Shown here piece after piece: positions 53,419-63,342 of a stretch of DNA of 64,000 nt (position 1 is its first letter; each line of letters opens with the position of its first letter). The stretch comes from Paracoccaceae bacterium. Its GTDB lineage: Bacteria; Pseudomonadota; Alphaproteobacteria; Rhodobacterales; Rhodobacteraceae. The stretch covers positions 90,466 through 154,465 of the forward strand of contig JAFMHK010000005.1 of the NCBI GenBank assembly GCA_017854585.1, given 5' to 3'. The notes below the pieces were generated by a model that saw only the letters and a list, made by a program, of their open reading frames with translations, was not told the origin of the DNA and did no database searches. The position numbers were made by a program, and so were the translations under genes.

Positions 53419-54807
53419 GTGACCGATTACATCGTCAAGGATATCGCTCTGGCCAATTATGGCCGCAAAGAACTGGACATTGCCGAAACCGAGATGCCCG
53501 GACTGATGGCGCTACGCGAGGAATATGGCGCATCCAAGCCGCTGAAGGGTTCCCGGATCGTGGGGTCATTGCATATGACGATCCAGACCGCCGTTCTGAT
53601 TGAGACATTGGTCGAATTGGGTGCCGATGTCCGTTGGGCATCGTGCAACATCTTTTCGACCCAAGACCATGCCGCCGCCGCGATTGCCGCTGCGGGGGTC
53701 CCCGTGTTTGCCATCAAGGGGCAGACGCTGGTGGAACACTGGGATTATCTGGACCGCTCCTTCATGTTCCCGGACGGCGCGAACATGATCCTTGATGATG
53801 GCGGCGACGCGACCTTGTACGTGCTTCTGGGTGCGCGGGTCGAGGCGGGGGAAACCGACCTGCTGGCCGTGCCGACATCCGAGGAAGAAGAGGCGATCTT
53901 TGCCCAGATCAAGAAGCGGATGGCCGCAACGCCTGGTTGGTTCACCAAGACCAAAGCTGCGATAAAGGGCGTGTCCGAGGAAACCACCACGGGCGTTCAT
54001 CGTCTGTACGATCTGCAAAAGAAGGGCGAGTTGCCTTTCCCGGCAATCAACGTGAACGATTCAGTCACCAAGTCGAAATTTGACAACAAATACGGCTGTA
54101 AGGAATCGCTGGTCGATGGCATCCGCCGCGCGACCGATACGATGATGGCCGGAAAGGTTGCCGTGGTCTGTGGGTATGGCGATGTGGGCAAAGGGTCTGC
54201 CGCGTCCCTGCGCGGTGCCGGTGCCCGCGTGAAGGTGACCGAAGTTGACCCGATCTGCGCCCTGCAGGCCGCCATGGACGGGTTCGAGGTTGTCTTGCTG
54301 GAGGATGAGGTTGCCCGCGCTGACATCTTCATCACGACGACCGGCAACAAGGATGTCATCCGCATCGAGCACATTCGCGAGATGAAGGACATGGCGATCG
54401 TTGGCAACATCGGCCATTTCGACAACGAAATTCAGGTTGCAGCCCTGAAGAACCACAAATGGACGAACATCAAGGAACAGGTAGACATGATCGAGATGCC
54501 AAGCGGCGCTCGCATCATCTTGCTGTCCGAGGGGCGGTTGTTGAACCTTGGGAACGCGACCGGCCACCCGTCCTTCGTGATGTCGGCGTCCTTCACCAAT
54601 CAGGTGCTGGCGCAGATCGAACTGTGGACCAAGGGTGAGGACTACAAGAACGAGGTCTACGTTCTGCCCAAACTTCTGGACGAGAAGGTTGCGCGCCTGC
54701 ATCTGAAAAAGATTGGCGTGAAACTGACCGAATTGAAGAAGGATCAGGCCGATTACATCGGTGTGACGCAAGAAGGCCCGTTCAAGCCTGAACACTACCG
54801 TTACTAG
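53419..54807 (+). CDS. ahcY: Adenosylhomocysteinase
   Basis: A 462-residue enzyme that splits S-adenosylhomocysteine into adenosine and homocysteine. The start is GTG, with AAGGAG seven bases upstream and family N-terminus [22 protein letters not shown]. Catalytic and binding stretches include [54 protein letters not shown] and the NAD loop [17 protein letters not shown]; the C-terminal KPEHYRY is conserved. It starts a plus-strand unit followed by a ketopantoate-reductase-like gene. Confidence 0.97.
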   Translation: MTDYIVKDIALANYGRKELDIAETEMPGLMALREEYGASKPLKGSRIVGSLHMTIQTAVLIETLVELGADVRWASCNIFSTQDHAAAAIAAAGVPVFAIKGQTLVEHWDYLDRSFMFPDGANMILDDGGDATLYVLLGARVEAGETDLLAVPTSEEEEAIFAQIKKRMAATPGWFTKTKAAIKGVSEETTTGVHRLYDLQKKGELPFPAINVNDSVTKSKFDNKYGCKESLVDGIRRATDTMMAGKVAVVCGYGDVGKGSAASLRGAGARVKVTEVDPICALQAAMDGFEVVLLEDEVARADIFITTTGNKDVIRIEHIREMKDMAIVGNIGHFDNEIQVAALKNHKWTNIKEQVDMIEMPSGARIILLSEGRLLNLGNATGHPSFVMSASFTNQVLAQIELWTKGEDYKNEVYVLPKLLDEKVARLHLKKIGVKLTELKKDQADYIGVTQEGPFKPEHYRY

Positions 54808-54819
54808 GTGAATACCACG

Positions 54820-55818
54820 ATGCGCGTTATCATTTATGGAGTGGGCGCCGTCGGCGGCGTGGTTGGCGGGGCCTTGGTTGCCGCCGGCCATGAGGTGATC
54901 GGGATCGCACGCGGGGGGCAACTGGCAGCCCTGCGTGCGGGGCCCTTGACGGTTCGTCATCCCGGCGGTGTCATTACCGCCGATCTGCCTTGCGTGGCGG
55001 GGCCGGACGAAATTGCATTCCGTCCCGACGATCTGATTCTTCTGACAATGAAAACGCAAGATACCGCCGCCGCATTGCATGCCCTGCGCGCCACCGGCGT
55101 CTACGATCAGCCTATTTTTTGTCTGCAGAACGGTATTGCAAACGAACGGCTGGCGCTGCGCCTGTTTCCCAACGTGCACGGTGTGACGGTGATGATGCCC
55201 GCCGGATTTCTTGACCCCGGAGAGGTACTTTGCCACGGTTTGCCGATGTTGGGGATGTTCGACATCGGGCGATACCCCGGCGGGTCCGATGGGGCGGATG
55301 AAGCCTTGGCCACCCTTTTTGACAGCGGACAGATGCGTGGGTTCGTCCACGATGACGTCATGGCAAGCAAGCGCGGCAAACTTCTGCTGAACCTTGGCAA
55401 CATCCTTGAAGCGGCGCTGGGCCGGGGGGTGGACGCCGGCCCGTTACGCAGCCGCGCGCGCACTGAGGCCGAAGCCGTTCTTGCCGCTGCCGGATGGGAT
55501 TGGCAGGATGTGGGCATGGATGACCCCCGACGGACCAGCCTGATGCAAATCGGGGATATTGCAGGCGTCGCCCGATTTGGCGGGTCGACCACGCAAAGCC
55601 TTATGCGTGGCACCGGGGCCGTCGAAACGGATTACCTGAACGGCGAGATTACCCTGCTGGGCCGGTTGCATGGCGTACCGACACCGGTGAACACCTATCT
55701 GACCGCACTCTCCGCAGAGCTTGCCGCCACCGGAGCAGAGGCGGGAAGCCGAACTCTGGATGACTTGGTTGCCGGTCTGGCCCATTGGGAACGCGATCGG
55801 CAAGTCCAGCGACCCTGA
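54820..55818 (+). CDS. Ketopantoate reductase-like (ApbA/PanE) protein
   Basis: A 332-residue protein with a Rossmann loop IYGVGAVGGVVGGALVAAGHEV at the N-terminus, the QNGIANE segment near 105, KRGKLLLNLGN (catalytic Lys of the family) and a helical C-terminal domain. The family contains 2-dehydropantoate 2-reductase, but many homologues reduce other 2-keto acids, and this one is shorter in key blocks, so I leave the symbol blank. The ATG at 54820 is preferred over a GTG at 54808 directly after the ahcY stop. It likely shares the ahcY transcript. Confidence 0.8.
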   Translation: MRVIIYGVGAVGGVVGGALVAAGHEVIGIARGGQLAALRAGPLTVRHPGGVITADLPCVAGPDEIAFRPDDLILLTMKTQDTAAALHALRATGVYDQPIFCLQNGIANERLALRLFPNVHGVTVMMPAGFLDPGEVLCHGLPMLGMFDIGRYPGGSDGADEALATLFDSGQMRGFVHDDVMASKRGKLLLNLGNILEAALGRGVDAGPLRSRARTEAEAVLAAAGWDWQDVGMDDPRRTSLMQIGDIAGVARFGGSTTQSLMRGTGAVETDYLNGEITLLGRLHGVPTPVNTYLTALSAELAATGAEAGSRTLDDLVAGLAHWERDRQVQRP

Positions 55819-56144
55819 CGGCCAAACATCATCTTGAATTACCGCGATAGACCCGTCGTCTCGTGGCGAAGCGGCTGGAATCGTTGTTGGGAACGATCTG
55901 GCCGTGATCAAAAAACGCTGCCTGACCAAGATCATGACGGCCGCCGACGACGCGGATGGACAGGCCAATTTCTTCACGTTTTCCGCAAAAGACCCCACCG
56001 CCGTGGGCGACATGCGGGCCCAGATGCCTGATGGCCACCGGGTCAACGGCGTGCAAGTCCAAGCTTTCCCCTTTATTTTTCATTTCTTGCGCGCCAATCT
56101 TTGCACGCAATACGAAAACCCCAAAACGAACAGAGGAGATTTTC
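55819..56144. other. 326-base intergenic stretch before the DUF2853 gene
   Basis: I see no supported gene here. A short plus-strand frame (55904-56161) overlaps the next start, has no similarity I recognise and lacks a ribosome site. The right end is AT-rich and likely carries the promoter of the DUF2853 gene. Confidence 0.6.
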
Positions 56145-56486
56145 ATGGGCAAGCGAGATGACCTGATCGCGGTTTACGCGGATGATCTGCGCAAGAAGTG
56201 CGGTATGGAACCGGACATGGCGCTGTTGACCAAGGTCACGATTGGCTGCGGACCAGCGATCTATGATGCCGATGCAAGCACCGTTGCAGGAAGCCAGCCG
56301 GCGGAGTTGGAGACGGTAAAGAAGAACTTCCTGATGAAGAAACTGGGATTGGCCGATAGCCCTGCGCTGACGGACGCGATCAATAGCGTGATCGAAACCT
56401 ACGGCAAATCCGAGCGCAACAAGTATCGCGCGGTGGTCTATTATATGCTGACCAAGCATTTCAAAAAAGAGAGCGTTTACGGCTAA
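56145..56486 (+). CDS. DUF2853 family protein
   Basis: A 113-residue helical protein beginning MGKRDDLIAVYADDLRKKCG, with PDMALLTKVTIGCGPAIYDADASTVAG and RNKYRAVVYYMLTKHF, which matches the DUF2853 family of small alpha-helical bacterial proteins. Function unknown. The start has CAGAGGAGAT just upstream, a very good ribosome site, and a good intrinsic terminator closes the gene, so it is probably a short, well-expressed monocistronic unit. Confidence 0.88.
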   Translation: MGKRDDLIAVYADDLRKKCGMEPDMALLTKVTIGCGPAIYDADASTVAGSQPAELETVKKNFLMKKLGLADSPALTDAINSVIETYGKSERNKYRAVVYYMLTKHFKKESVYG

Positions 56487-56508
56487 GTCATGCGCGACGG
56501 CAATTGGA

Positions 56509-56542
56509 CAAGGCCCGCGCGTGTTGCGGCCTTGTCGTTTTT
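56509..56542 (+). terminator. Intrinsic terminator after the DUF2853 gene
   Basis: CAAGGCC / GGCCTTG with a 12-base loop (56509-56534) is followed by TCGTTTTT, 22 bases past the stop. Confidence 0.8.
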
Positions 56543-56635
56543 AGCTAATTTCTAAGGGCAATTGCTTTGCTTGCGCGTCCGGTTGGCGATAAGTCTGTTG
56601 GTGCCCGGCCAGGACGGTGGGCCCTTATACTGAAC

Positions 56636-56701
56636 ACGTGCGGAGCGAGGTGTGCCGCGTGGGTGAAGGAGGGTCCCGGGGGGTCGGGGCCCTCCTTTTT
56701 T
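56636..56701 (+). ncRNA. Candidate small RNA (about 65 bases)
   Basis: Between two terminators, a TATACT -10-like hexamer at 56626 would start a transcript near 56636. Its predicted fold is a hairpin CACG-tg-CGG / CCG-CGTG and then a terminator stem AAGGAGGG / CCCTCCTT with a T-run. No reading frame is evident. No good -35 was seen, so this is a candidate only. Confidence 0.25.
56666..56701 (+). terminator. Second, unexplained plus-strand terminator
   Basis: A perfect eight-base stem AAGGAGGG / CCCTCCTT with a G/C-rich loop ends in TTTTTT. The DUF2853 gene already has a terminator 130 bases upstream, and the next gene is convergent. Confidence 0.8.
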
Positions 56702-56747
56702 GGCTCGCTTGTAAAGTGCGTCGTCGATTTGACTGGCGCGATCGTTG

Positions 56748-57167
56748 TCAGACCGTCAGCCCACCGAGCGCACAGATGGTCCGCCATTCCGCCTCGGTCA
56801 CGGGTTGCACCGACAGCCGTGAATTCTTGACCAAAACCATGTCAGACAGGCGTTCGTCGGCTTTGATCTGATCCAGCGTGACAGGTGACGGCAAAAGGGA
56901 AAGCGCCTTGATGTCCACGCATTCCCACCGAATGTCATCCGCCTTGCTGTCGGGATGGGCGGTGGCAATGACCTCGACAATGCCGACACAGGCTTTTTCG
57001 GATTGTGAGTGGTAGAAGAACCCCCTGTCCCCAAGCGACATCTCGCGCATGAAATTCCGGGCCTGATAGTTCCGCACGCCATCCCATTCCTCGCCTGCAT
57101 CACCCTTGGCAACCTGCTGATCCCAGGACCAGGTGGAAGGCTCGGATTTGAACAGCCAGTAGCGCAT
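56748..57167 (-). CDS. EVE domain-containing protein
   Basis: A 139-residue protein with the EVE/thymocyte-nuclear-protein pattern MRYWLFKSEPSTWSWDQ, WDGVRNYQARNFMREMSLGDRGFFYHS and CVGIVEVI. EVE is a PUA-like fold that recognises modified bases in DNA or RNA; in bacteria it is often linked with restriction or RNA metabolism. Here it ends the gpsA-tsaD transcript, four bases after gpsA. Tryptophan and aromatic residues of the binding pocket are intact. Confidence 0.93.
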   Translation of the reverse strand: MRYWLFKSEPSTWSWDQQVAKGDAGEEWDGVRNYQARNFMREMSLGDRGFFYHSQSEKACVGIVEVIATAHPDSKADDIRWECVDIKALSLLPSPVTLDQIKADERLSDMVLVKNSRLSVQPVTEAEWRTICALGGLTV

Positions 57168-57171
57168 GGGA

Positions 57172-58119
57172 TTACTCCGGTTTCAGGGGACGTGACAAAA
57201 GGGTATCAAGCACGGCGTGGAAGTCGGCACGGCCATCGGCCAAGGCGGCAACAGCATCGGAAATGGGGGTATCCAGATCGGCACGGCTGGCCAGTTCCCG
57301 CGCGGTGTGCACGCCTTCGACGGTCATCGATGCGACGTCCAGATTGCCCCGTGCCAGACCAAAACCAAACCGGAAGTTGCGTGATTTCTCTGAGGTGCAG
57401 GTCAGGATAAGATCGCCCAGACCCGAGAGGCCCGTCAGCGTTTCGGGCTGTGCGCCCAAGGCTGTTGCAACGCGGGTCATTTCGGCAAACCCACGGGCCA
57501 TCAGCGCGGCCCGCGCGCTATCGCCCAGACCGCCCCCGATGACCGCACCGGCGGCTATGGCAACCACGTTCTTGAGCGCGCCGCCCAGTTCCGCACCAAG
57601 CACGTCCGTGGTGGTATAAAGCCGCAAGTTCGGTGTCGCGAGCTGCCCTTGCAGCGCCTTGGCACGATCGGCATCAGCGCACGCAAGGGTCAGGGCCGTC
57701 GGCAACCCGGCTGCGATGTCGACCGCAAAGCTGGGACCGGTCAGTTGCGCGACCGTCGCGTTGCGACATATGCGAGCTATCAGGGCGGTTGGTCCAAGTC
57801 CGGTGGACCGATCGATGCCCTTGGCGCAGGACACAAGGGTCGCAGCACTTGGTTCAGCGATCTTCAGTACCGTCATAAGCTGTTGTGTCGGCACCGCAAG
57901 CAAACACAGGTCTGCCCTCAAGTCGGAAAGTCTGGCCGTCACCGTGACCATATCAGGTAACGGCGCGCCGGGCAGTCGGCGCGCATTTTCGCGGCTGACC
58001 TCCATAGCCTCGGCCCCCTCGCGCGCCCACAGGGTGACCGGGTGGCCAGCCCGTCCAAGGGCAATGGCCAACGCCGTGCCAAATGCACCTGCACCAAGGA
58101 TATCGACGGGAACCATCAT
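57172..58119 (-). CDS. gpsA: Glycerol-3-phosphate dehydrogenase (NAD(P)+)
   Basis: A 315-residue enzyme that reduces dihydroxyacetone phosphate to sn-glycerol-3-phosphate for phospholipid synthesis. The Rossmann loop is [24 protein letters not shown] gives the first active-site Lys, [18 protein letters not shown] and [38 protein letters not shown] the second and substrate site. The ATG at 58119 overlaps the tsaD stop (ATGA). The EVE gene follows after four bases. Confidence 0.95.
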   Translation of the reverse strand: MMVPVDILGAGAFGTALAIALGRAGHPVTLWAREGAEAMEVSRENARRLPGAPLPDMVTVTARLSDLRADLCLLAVPTQQLMTVLKIAEPSAATLVSCAKGIDRSTGLGPTALIARICRNATVAQLTGPSFAVDIAAGLPTALTLACADADRAKALQGQLATPNLRLYTTTDVLGAELGGALKNVVAIAAGAVIGGGLGDSARAALMARGFAEMTRVATALGAQPETLTGLSGLGDLILTCTSEKSRNFRFGFGLARGNLDVASMTVEGVHTARELASRADLDTPISDAVAALADGRADFHAVLDTLLSRPLKPE

Positions 58120-59201
58120 GCCTTTGCGCCCTTCTTTCCCGAACCAAGAAGCGCTGGCGCGGTCTGATCCAGAGGCCAGCGCGGACGCGCGGCCAGTGTC
58201 ATGTCATCGGCAACGCCCAGACGAAACAACTCAAGCCCAGCAAAGGCGATCATCGCGGCGTTATCGGTACAAAGCGCCAACGGTGGCGCAAGAAATGGTG
58301 TATCCCCCGCCACCTCCTTGAGCGCGGCGCGCAAGGTCTGATTGGCGGCGACACCGCCCGCGACCGCAAAGGCGGTCAGGTCACCTTGATCAGCCAGCGC
58401 ACGGCGCGATTTTTCGGCCAGCACATCCGCGACTGCCGCCTGAAACGACGCGCAAAGATCGGCGCGGTCTTGTTCGGTCAGCCCACCCTTTTCCGATATC
58501 AGCGCATCACGTGCACGCAGGACGGCGGTTTTCAGACCCGAGAACGACAGGTCGCAACCCGGCCTGTCCAACAAGGGGCGCGGCAAAGCAAACCGCCTTG
58601 GGTCGCCGTTTCGGGCCGCGCTTTCCACCGATGGTCCACCCGGTTGCGGCAAACCAAGAATTCGCGCGGTCTTGTCAAATGCCTCGCCCGGGGCATCGTC
58701 GATGGTGCCGCCAAGGCGCGTGAAATCCTGCGGACCATCGACCCGCAGAAACTGGCAATGCCCACCCGACACCAGCAACACCAAGTACGGAAAGCCAATT
58801 CCATCGGTCAGGCGCGGCGTCAGCGCGTGTCCGGCAAGGTGGTTCACCCCGATCAACCGAATGCCAAGGCCAAGCGCCAGCCCCTTGGCCGCCATCACCC
58901 CCGACAGCACGCCTCCGATAAGGCCGGGGCCGGACGTGACGGCAATGGCATTGATCTGCGCAAGGGAAACATTGGCCTGCTGCAACGCAGCCTCGACCAT
59001 CAGATCCAGCTTTTCGGCGTGGGCGCGGGCGGCGATCTCGGGGACCACACCGCCGAATGCGGCATGCAGGTCAGTCTGCCCTGATACGACCGAAGACAGG
59101 ATGTGGATGCCGTCTTGGTCTTCACGCAAGATCGCGGCAGCAGTGTCGTCACAGCTGCTTTCGAGGCCGAGGATCGTAAGGGGTATCGTTGTCACTGACA
59201 T
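58116..59201 (-). CDS. tsaD: tRNA N6-adenosine threonylcarbamoyltransferase TsaD
   Basis: A 361-residue ASKHA-fold enzyme with [32 protein letters not shown], the metal-binding [12 protein letters not shown] and [13 protein letters not shown]. It transfers the threonylcarbamoyl group to A37 of ANN-reading tRNAs with TsaB and TsaE. The frame is open far upstream, but the ATG at 59201 gives the family start. It is divergent from hemD with only 24 bases between the two start codons, and heads the tsaD-gpsA-EVE unit. Confidence 0.96.
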   Translation of the reverse strand: MSVTTIPLTILGLESSCDDTAAAILREDQDGIHILSSVVSGQTDLHAAFGGVVPEIAARAHAEKLDLMVEAALQQANVSLAQINAIAVTSGPGLIGGVLSGVMAAKGLALGLGIRLIGVNHLAGHALTPRLTDGIGFPYLVLLVSGGHCQFLRVDGPQDFTRLGGTIDDAPGEAFDKTARILGLPQPGGPSVESAARNGDPRRFALPRPLLDRPGCDLSFSGLKTAVLRARDALISEKGGLTEQDRADLCASFQAAVADVLAEKSRRALADQGDLTAFAVAGGVAANQTLRAALKEVAGDTPFLAPPLALCTDNAAMIAFAGLELFRLGVADDMTLAARPRWPLDQTAPALLGSGKKGAKA

Positions 59202-59225
59202 GAATGGCAGGTAACACTGCACCCC

Positions 59226-59930
59226 ATGCCTGACAATCCTGCGCCCTTGATCTTGTTGACCCGCCCCCGCGCGCAGTCGGAACGTTTCGCAACCGCCATA
59301 GGCGATATGGCCGACGTGCTGATCATGCCCTTGATGGACATCGTCCCGACGGGGACCCGGCCAGCGCTGGATGACGCGGATGGGCTGATCTTCACCTCGG
59401 AAAATGGCGTGCACATGTTTGCCGCGCTCAGCCCGCGGCGCGATCTGCCCGCGTGGTGCGTGGGCGACCGCACGGCAGAGGTGGCGGCGGCTTTGGGAAT
59501 GACGGCACATTCTGCGGCGGGCACGGCAGACGACCTGCTGACGATGCTGGCTGCCATCAGGCCGACGGGCCGCATCCTTCATCTGCACGGTCTGCATACG
59601 CGCGGCGACGTCGCGGCGCGCCTGCGCGATATCGGCATCAACGCCGAGGGCGTCGCAGTCTACGATCAGCGCCGGATCAGCCCCGCCCCGGATCTTGGCG
59701 AGGTGCTGACGGAAGGGCGGTTGGTCATCGTTCCATTGTTTTCCCCTCGCTCCGCCCGGATCTTTGCAGAGGAAGCGGGCAAGACCCCAAGGCCGTCGAT
59801 CCGGTTGGTATGCCTGAGCAATGCAGTATGCCAATCGTTGCCGGATGAATGGCGATCTTGCGCAACCATCTCGGCGCATGCTGACGCAAATGCGATGGTT
59901 CAAGCGATCCGCGACGAACTTTCCCTCTAG
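59226..59930 (+). CDS. hemD: Uroporphyrinogen-III synthase
   Basis: A 234-residue HemD. The family is poorly conserved, but [67 protein letters not shown] and [12 protein letters not shown] fit its two-domain pattern. It cyclises and inverts ring D of hydroxymethylbilane in tetrapyrrole synthesis. No hemC is adjacent. It is followed by genes for a Mic60-like protein and HemY, the usual alphaproteobacterial trio. Confidence 0.88.
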   Translation: MPDNPAPLILLTRPRAQSERFATAIGDMADVLIMPLMDIVPTGTRPALDDADGLIFTSENGVHMFAALSPRRDLPAWCVGDRTAEVAAALGMTAHSAAGTADDLLTMLAAIRPTGRILHLHGLHTRGDVAARLRDIGINAEGVAVYDQRRISPAPDLGEVLTEGRLVIVPLFSPRSARIFAEEAGKTPRPSIRLVCLSNAVCQSLPDEWRSCATISAHADANAMVQAIRDELSL

Positions 59931-60027
59931 CCGCGGGTTGAGGCAAATGTAACGCTGGTCTACGGTTGGAAATGCCTGCCCGCGTGGGCACGGCAAGTCA
60001 TTCAATGATGGTAAACAAAGGACGCAC

Positions 60028-61359
60028 GTGGTGGCAAGACGCAGCTCGAAACAGCCCAATCCTGCAGAAACCGTCGCAGACGAGGCGATCGACGCCGCCC
60101 AAGTGATGCCGCACGGGACAGCCGACACCTCAGAAGAATCGGTCAGTGACACGAGCGTTGAGACCGTGGAAGAAGCGATGGTTGACGCATCTTCCGAAGT
60201 AAGTGCCGCCGATGTACCAGCAGAAGTTCCATCAACCGAAGACATCGCGGATCCGGCGACGCAAACCGAGACGGACGGGAGCCTGACCGATACGCCTGCT
60301 CTGGCCGAGACACCTGCCGAACCCGCGCGGATCGAAACGCGAACAATCGTCGAACGGACCGGGCCGGGCTTTGTGCCATTGGTTCTGGGCGGGCTGGTTT
60401 CCGCCGGAATCGGGTTTGGCGCGGCCTATTTCGGCGTTCTGTCGGTCCCGCAGGCGGACACCAGCGGACTGAGCGCTACGCTGGAAAATCAGCAAGACAC
60501 GATTACCGCGCTGGAAGCGCAGATTAGCGAACTGAGCAGCGTCGCTCCGCCCCAAGCGGAAACGGTTGATCTATCGCCCCTTATCGACGGGCTGAGTGGC
60601 CTGTCATCAAGATTGGATGAGACCGCAACAGCTCTTGACGACGTAACGGCACGCGTCGCGGAATTGGAGGCGCGTCCCCTGTTCTCAGACAGCGGCAATG
60701 CCGACAGCGATGCGATGGCCGCAGCCGTCGCCACACTTCAAAGTCAGTTGCAGAACAGTCAGACCGCCAATGAGACGATGGCGACAGAGCTTCAGCAGCT
60801 GGCCACACAGGCGCAGGAAAGCATCGCAGCCGCCGAGGCGCGAGCGCGCCAAAGCGTAGAGACCGCGATGGCGCAGGCCGCCCTCAGTCAACTGCGCATC
60901 GCGGTTGCGGTCGGCGATCCTTTTTCCGGCGCCTTGGCCGATGTGGCGGAAACCGCCGGTATCGGCGTGCCCGAAGCCTTGGCCGCCACAGCGGAAACCG
61001 GGGTGCCGACATTGGAACAGATCGAAGCGGCGTTTCCGGCCGCAGCCCGTGCCGCCCTGCCCGTTGCGATGCGCGAAACCGCTGGCGAGGGCACGATGGA
61101 CCGCCTTGGCGCGTTCTTGATGGGGCAAATCGGTGGCAGGTCAATCGAGGCCCGCGACGGCGACGACCCCGATGCGATCTTGTCACGCGTAGGCGCGGCC
61201 GTTGATGTCGGTGATCTGAATGCAGCATTGACCGAGGTTCAGGCCCTGCCCGAAGCCGCGCAGGCCGAGATGGCCGATTGGGTCGCCCTTGTGCAGGCCC
61301 GCGCGACCGCCACAGATGCGTTGGCCGCGTTTGCCGCCGCCCTTGACCAAGCCGAATAG
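60028..61359 (+). CDS. Mic60/mitofilin-like membrane protein (COG4223)
   Basis: A 443-residue protein with a GTG start. A long acidic, Ala/Pro/Thr-rich cytoplasmic lead (1-108) is followed by one TM helix (about 114-138), a coiled coil (about 146-290) and a helical C-terminal mitofilin-like domain. This architecture, together with the hemD and hemY neighbours, matches alphaproteobacterial Mic60 proteins, which bend membranes and help form intracytoplasmic membranes. A GTG at 60031 is an alternative start. AAAGGA lies upstream. Confidence 0.85.
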   Translation: MVARRSSKQPNPAETVADEAIDAAQVMPHGTADTSEESVSDTSVETVEEAMVDASSEVSAADVPAEVPSTEDIADPATQTETDGSLTDTPALAETPAEPARIETRTIVERTGPGFVPLVLGGLVSAGIGFGAAYFGVLSVPQADTSGLSATLENQQDTITALEAQISELSSVAPPQAETVDLSPLIDGLSGLSSRLDETATALDDVTARVAELEARPLFSDSGNADSDAMAAAVATLQSQLQNSQTANETMATELQQLATQAQESIAAAEARARQSVETAMAQAALSQLRIAVAVGDPFSGALADVAETAGIGVPEALAATAETGVPTLEQIEAAFPAAARAALPVAMRETAGEGTMDRLGAFLMGQIGGRSIEARDGDDPDAILSRVGAAVDVGDLNAALTEVQALPEAAQAEMADWVALVQARATATDALAAFAAALDQAE

Positions 61360-61371
61360 GGGGCGCAACGC

Positions 61372-62856
61372 ATGCTCTGGTCCTTGTTGAAAATCATCTT
61401 CTTCGTGGCGATCGTCGTGGCGTTGACCCTTGGCGCGGGCTATTTGCTTGAGATGGGCGACGTCGCCGTGTTGCGCGCAGGCGGTCGGGAATTCGTGCTT
61501 ACGCCTCTCTTGGCAGTCATTGGCGCATTGGTCTTGTTGCTGGGCGTCTGGCTGCTGCTTCGGCTGGCGGGCTTGATGGTCGCGACCTTGCGGTTTCTGA
61601 ACGGAGATGAAACCGCGATTTCGCGTTATTTCAATCGGCGCGGTGAAAAGAAGGGGTATGAAGCCCTGTCCGAGGGGATGCTGGCGCTGGCTGCGGGCGA
61701 AGGCCGTCTGGCGATCCGCAAGGCGGAACGTGCCGAAAAGCTGCTGAACCGCCCCGAGATAACCAATCTGATCGTCGCCCAAGGTGCGGAAATGGTCGGA
61801 GACCGGACCCTGGCCACCAAGACCTTCAAGGCACTGGTGCACGACGATCGCACCCGGTTTGTCGGAATACGTGGCCTGATGAAACAAAAGCTGGAAGAAG
61901 GTGACACCGAAACAGCCCTGAAGCTGGCCGAAAAGGCGCTGACCCTGCGGCCTCGGAATGAAGACGTGCAAGACACGTTGCTGCAATTGCAGGCCCGCCA
62001 CGAAGATTGGGCCGGCGCACGGCAAACCCTGAGCGCCAAACTGAAGTCCGGCAACCTTCCACGTGACGTTCACAAACGACGCGACGCGGTGTTGGCGCTG
62101 GCTCATGCACGTGATGCGTTGGCTGCAGGCCGGGTCGAAGAAGCCCGTCGCGACGCCAGCGAAGCAAACCGGCTTTCTCCCGATCTGGTGCCTGCCGCCG
62201 TCATGGCCGCCCGGATGGAGATTGAGGCCGGCAAGCCAAAGGTCGCGGCAAAAACCCTGACAAAGGCATGGGAAGGGCAGCCCCACCCGGATCTGGCCGC
62301 CGCCTTTGCAGCCATCGAACCAAACGAAACGCCGCAGGCGCGGGTCAAGCGGTTCCGCCCGCTGCTGACCCGTCATGTAGGCAGTGCCGAAACGCGGCTG
62401 TTGGAGGCGGAATTGCAGATTGCCGCCGAAGATTTCAAGGCCGCGCGCAAGGCGCTGGGCGATCTGGCCGAAACGCACCCGAATGCCCGATCGCTGACCA
62501 TCATGGCGGCAATTGAACGCGGCGAGGGCGCAGAGGACCGTATCGTGCGCGCGTGGCTGGCCAAGGCAGTCACCGCTTCGCGTGGTCCACAGTGGATTTG
62601 CGGCAAGTGCGGACATGTCCATGCGGATTGGCGGCCGCTTTGCAGCAACTGCGACAGCTTTGACACACTGGCCTGGACCGAGGCCCCGCAAAGCGATGCA
62701 GCGCTCAGCGGTCCGACACAGATGTTGCCTTTGATCGTTGGCGCGCTGGAGGACCGCAGCACTGACCACGCGGCCACGGATGCGGTGGATGCGGAAGTTG
62801 TGGACGACACCACCGACGACGTGACCCCGGCACCACCAGACACGTCTCGAATTTAG
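61372..62856 (+). CDS. hemY: HemY-like TPR membrane protein with C-terminal zinc ribbon
   Basis: A 494-residue protein. Two TM helices (about 6-25 and 45-66) and the HemY N-terminal block GDETAISRYFNRRGEKKGYEALSEGMLALAAGEG are followed by TPR repeats to about residue 400. Unlike enterobacterial HemY, it continues with WICGKCGHVHADWRPLCSNC (Cys410, 413, 424, 427), a rubredoxin-like zinc ribbon, and an acidic tail. The ribbon resembles the C-terminus of LapB/YciM. The name hemY reflects family history; a direct heme role is not proven. It starts 12 bases after the Mic60-like gene. Confidence 0.9.
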   Translation: MLWSLLKIIFFVAIVVALTLGAGYLLEMGDVAVLRAGGREFVLTPLLAVIGALVLLLGVWLLLRLAGLMVATLRFLNGDETAISRYFNRRGEKKGYEALSEGMLALAAGEGRLAIRKAERAEKLLNRPEITNLIVAQGAEMVGDRTLATKTFKALVHDDRTRFVGIRGLMKQKLEEGDTETALKLAEKALTLRPRNEDVQDTLLQLQARHEDWAGARQTLSAKLKSGNLPRDVHKRRDAVLALAHARDALAAGRVEEARRDASEANRLSPDLVPAAVMAARMEIEAGKPKVAAKTLTKAWEGQPHPDLAAAFAAIEPNETPQARVKRFRPLLTRHVGSAETRLLEAELQIAAEDFKAARKALGDLAETHPNARSLTIMAAIERGEGAEDRIVRAWLAKAVTASRGPQWICGKCGHVHADWRPLCSNCDSFDTLAWTEAPQSDAALSGPTQMLPLIVGALEDRSTDHAATDAVDAEVVDDTTDDVTPAPPDTSRI

Positions 62857-62899
62857 GGACTACCCTTGGCGCGCAAGCCTTGCTATGAGCGCGCCCGTG

Positions 62900-62975
62900 G
62901 CCGATGTAGCTCAGATGGTAGAGCAACGCATTCGTAATGCGTGGGTCGGGGGTTCGAGTCCCTTCATCGGCACCA
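62900..62975 (+). tRNA. tRNA-Thr (anticodon CGT)
   Basis: A complete 76-base cloverleaf: acceptor GCCGATG / CATCGGC, D arm GCTC/GAGC, anticodon arm ACGCA-TTCGTAA-TGCGT with CGT at 62933-62935, T arm GGGGG-TTCGAGT-CCCTT, and an encoded CCA at 62973-62975. It reads ACG threonine codons. Its anticodon has U36, so it is a substrate for the t6A enzymes TsaD and TsaE encoded in this window. Confidence 0.97.
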
Positions 62976-63342
62976 CTTTTGCACCCACAACAAACCCACA
63001 GATGGCCACGAGAGCATCGCAGGCCAGAATTTGGCGATGTATTTCTGTCAGGCAGATGCGAACGCTCAACCGCTAGGGGGCGGCGGCTATCGGCCGTACC
63101 TTTTTCGAACACCCCGGAATCGCCATCACCAAGCCGCCGGGAAACCTCTGCCGTTCGGCGTGCGCGCCGATGTGACCCCTTCAGTCGTCTGGGCAATCGA
63201 GCGTGCATAAGAAATGGGCGCAAATGGTCGAATCCGGGCGTGCCGTGCGTGAAGACCAAGAAAGTCGCCAGTATTCAACGCCTTCAATTTACGGGGAGAA
63301 GCCGAAGGCCCATGCTTTTACCAACGACAAGCGGAGGGGACC
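62976..63342 (+). other. 367-base gap after tRNA-Thr
   Basis: I see no supported gene, repeat or clear terminator here. No direct repeat of the tRNA 3' end was found downstream within the window, and no integrase is present. The right end carries GCGGAGGGGA, the ribosome site of the next gene. Confidence 0.55.

Noticed and set aside
55904..56161. An 85-codon frame before the DUF2853 gene
   Set aside because: It overlaps a strongly supported start, lacks a ribosome site and resembles nothing known to me.
58116..60245. Extension of the tsaD frame by about 350 codons upstream
   Set aside because: The added part runs opposite hemD and the Mic60-like gene; the family start lies at 59201.
62976..63342. 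Genomic island attachment site at tRNA-Thr
   Set aside because: No integrase, no direct repeat of the tRNA end and no base-composition shift were visible.
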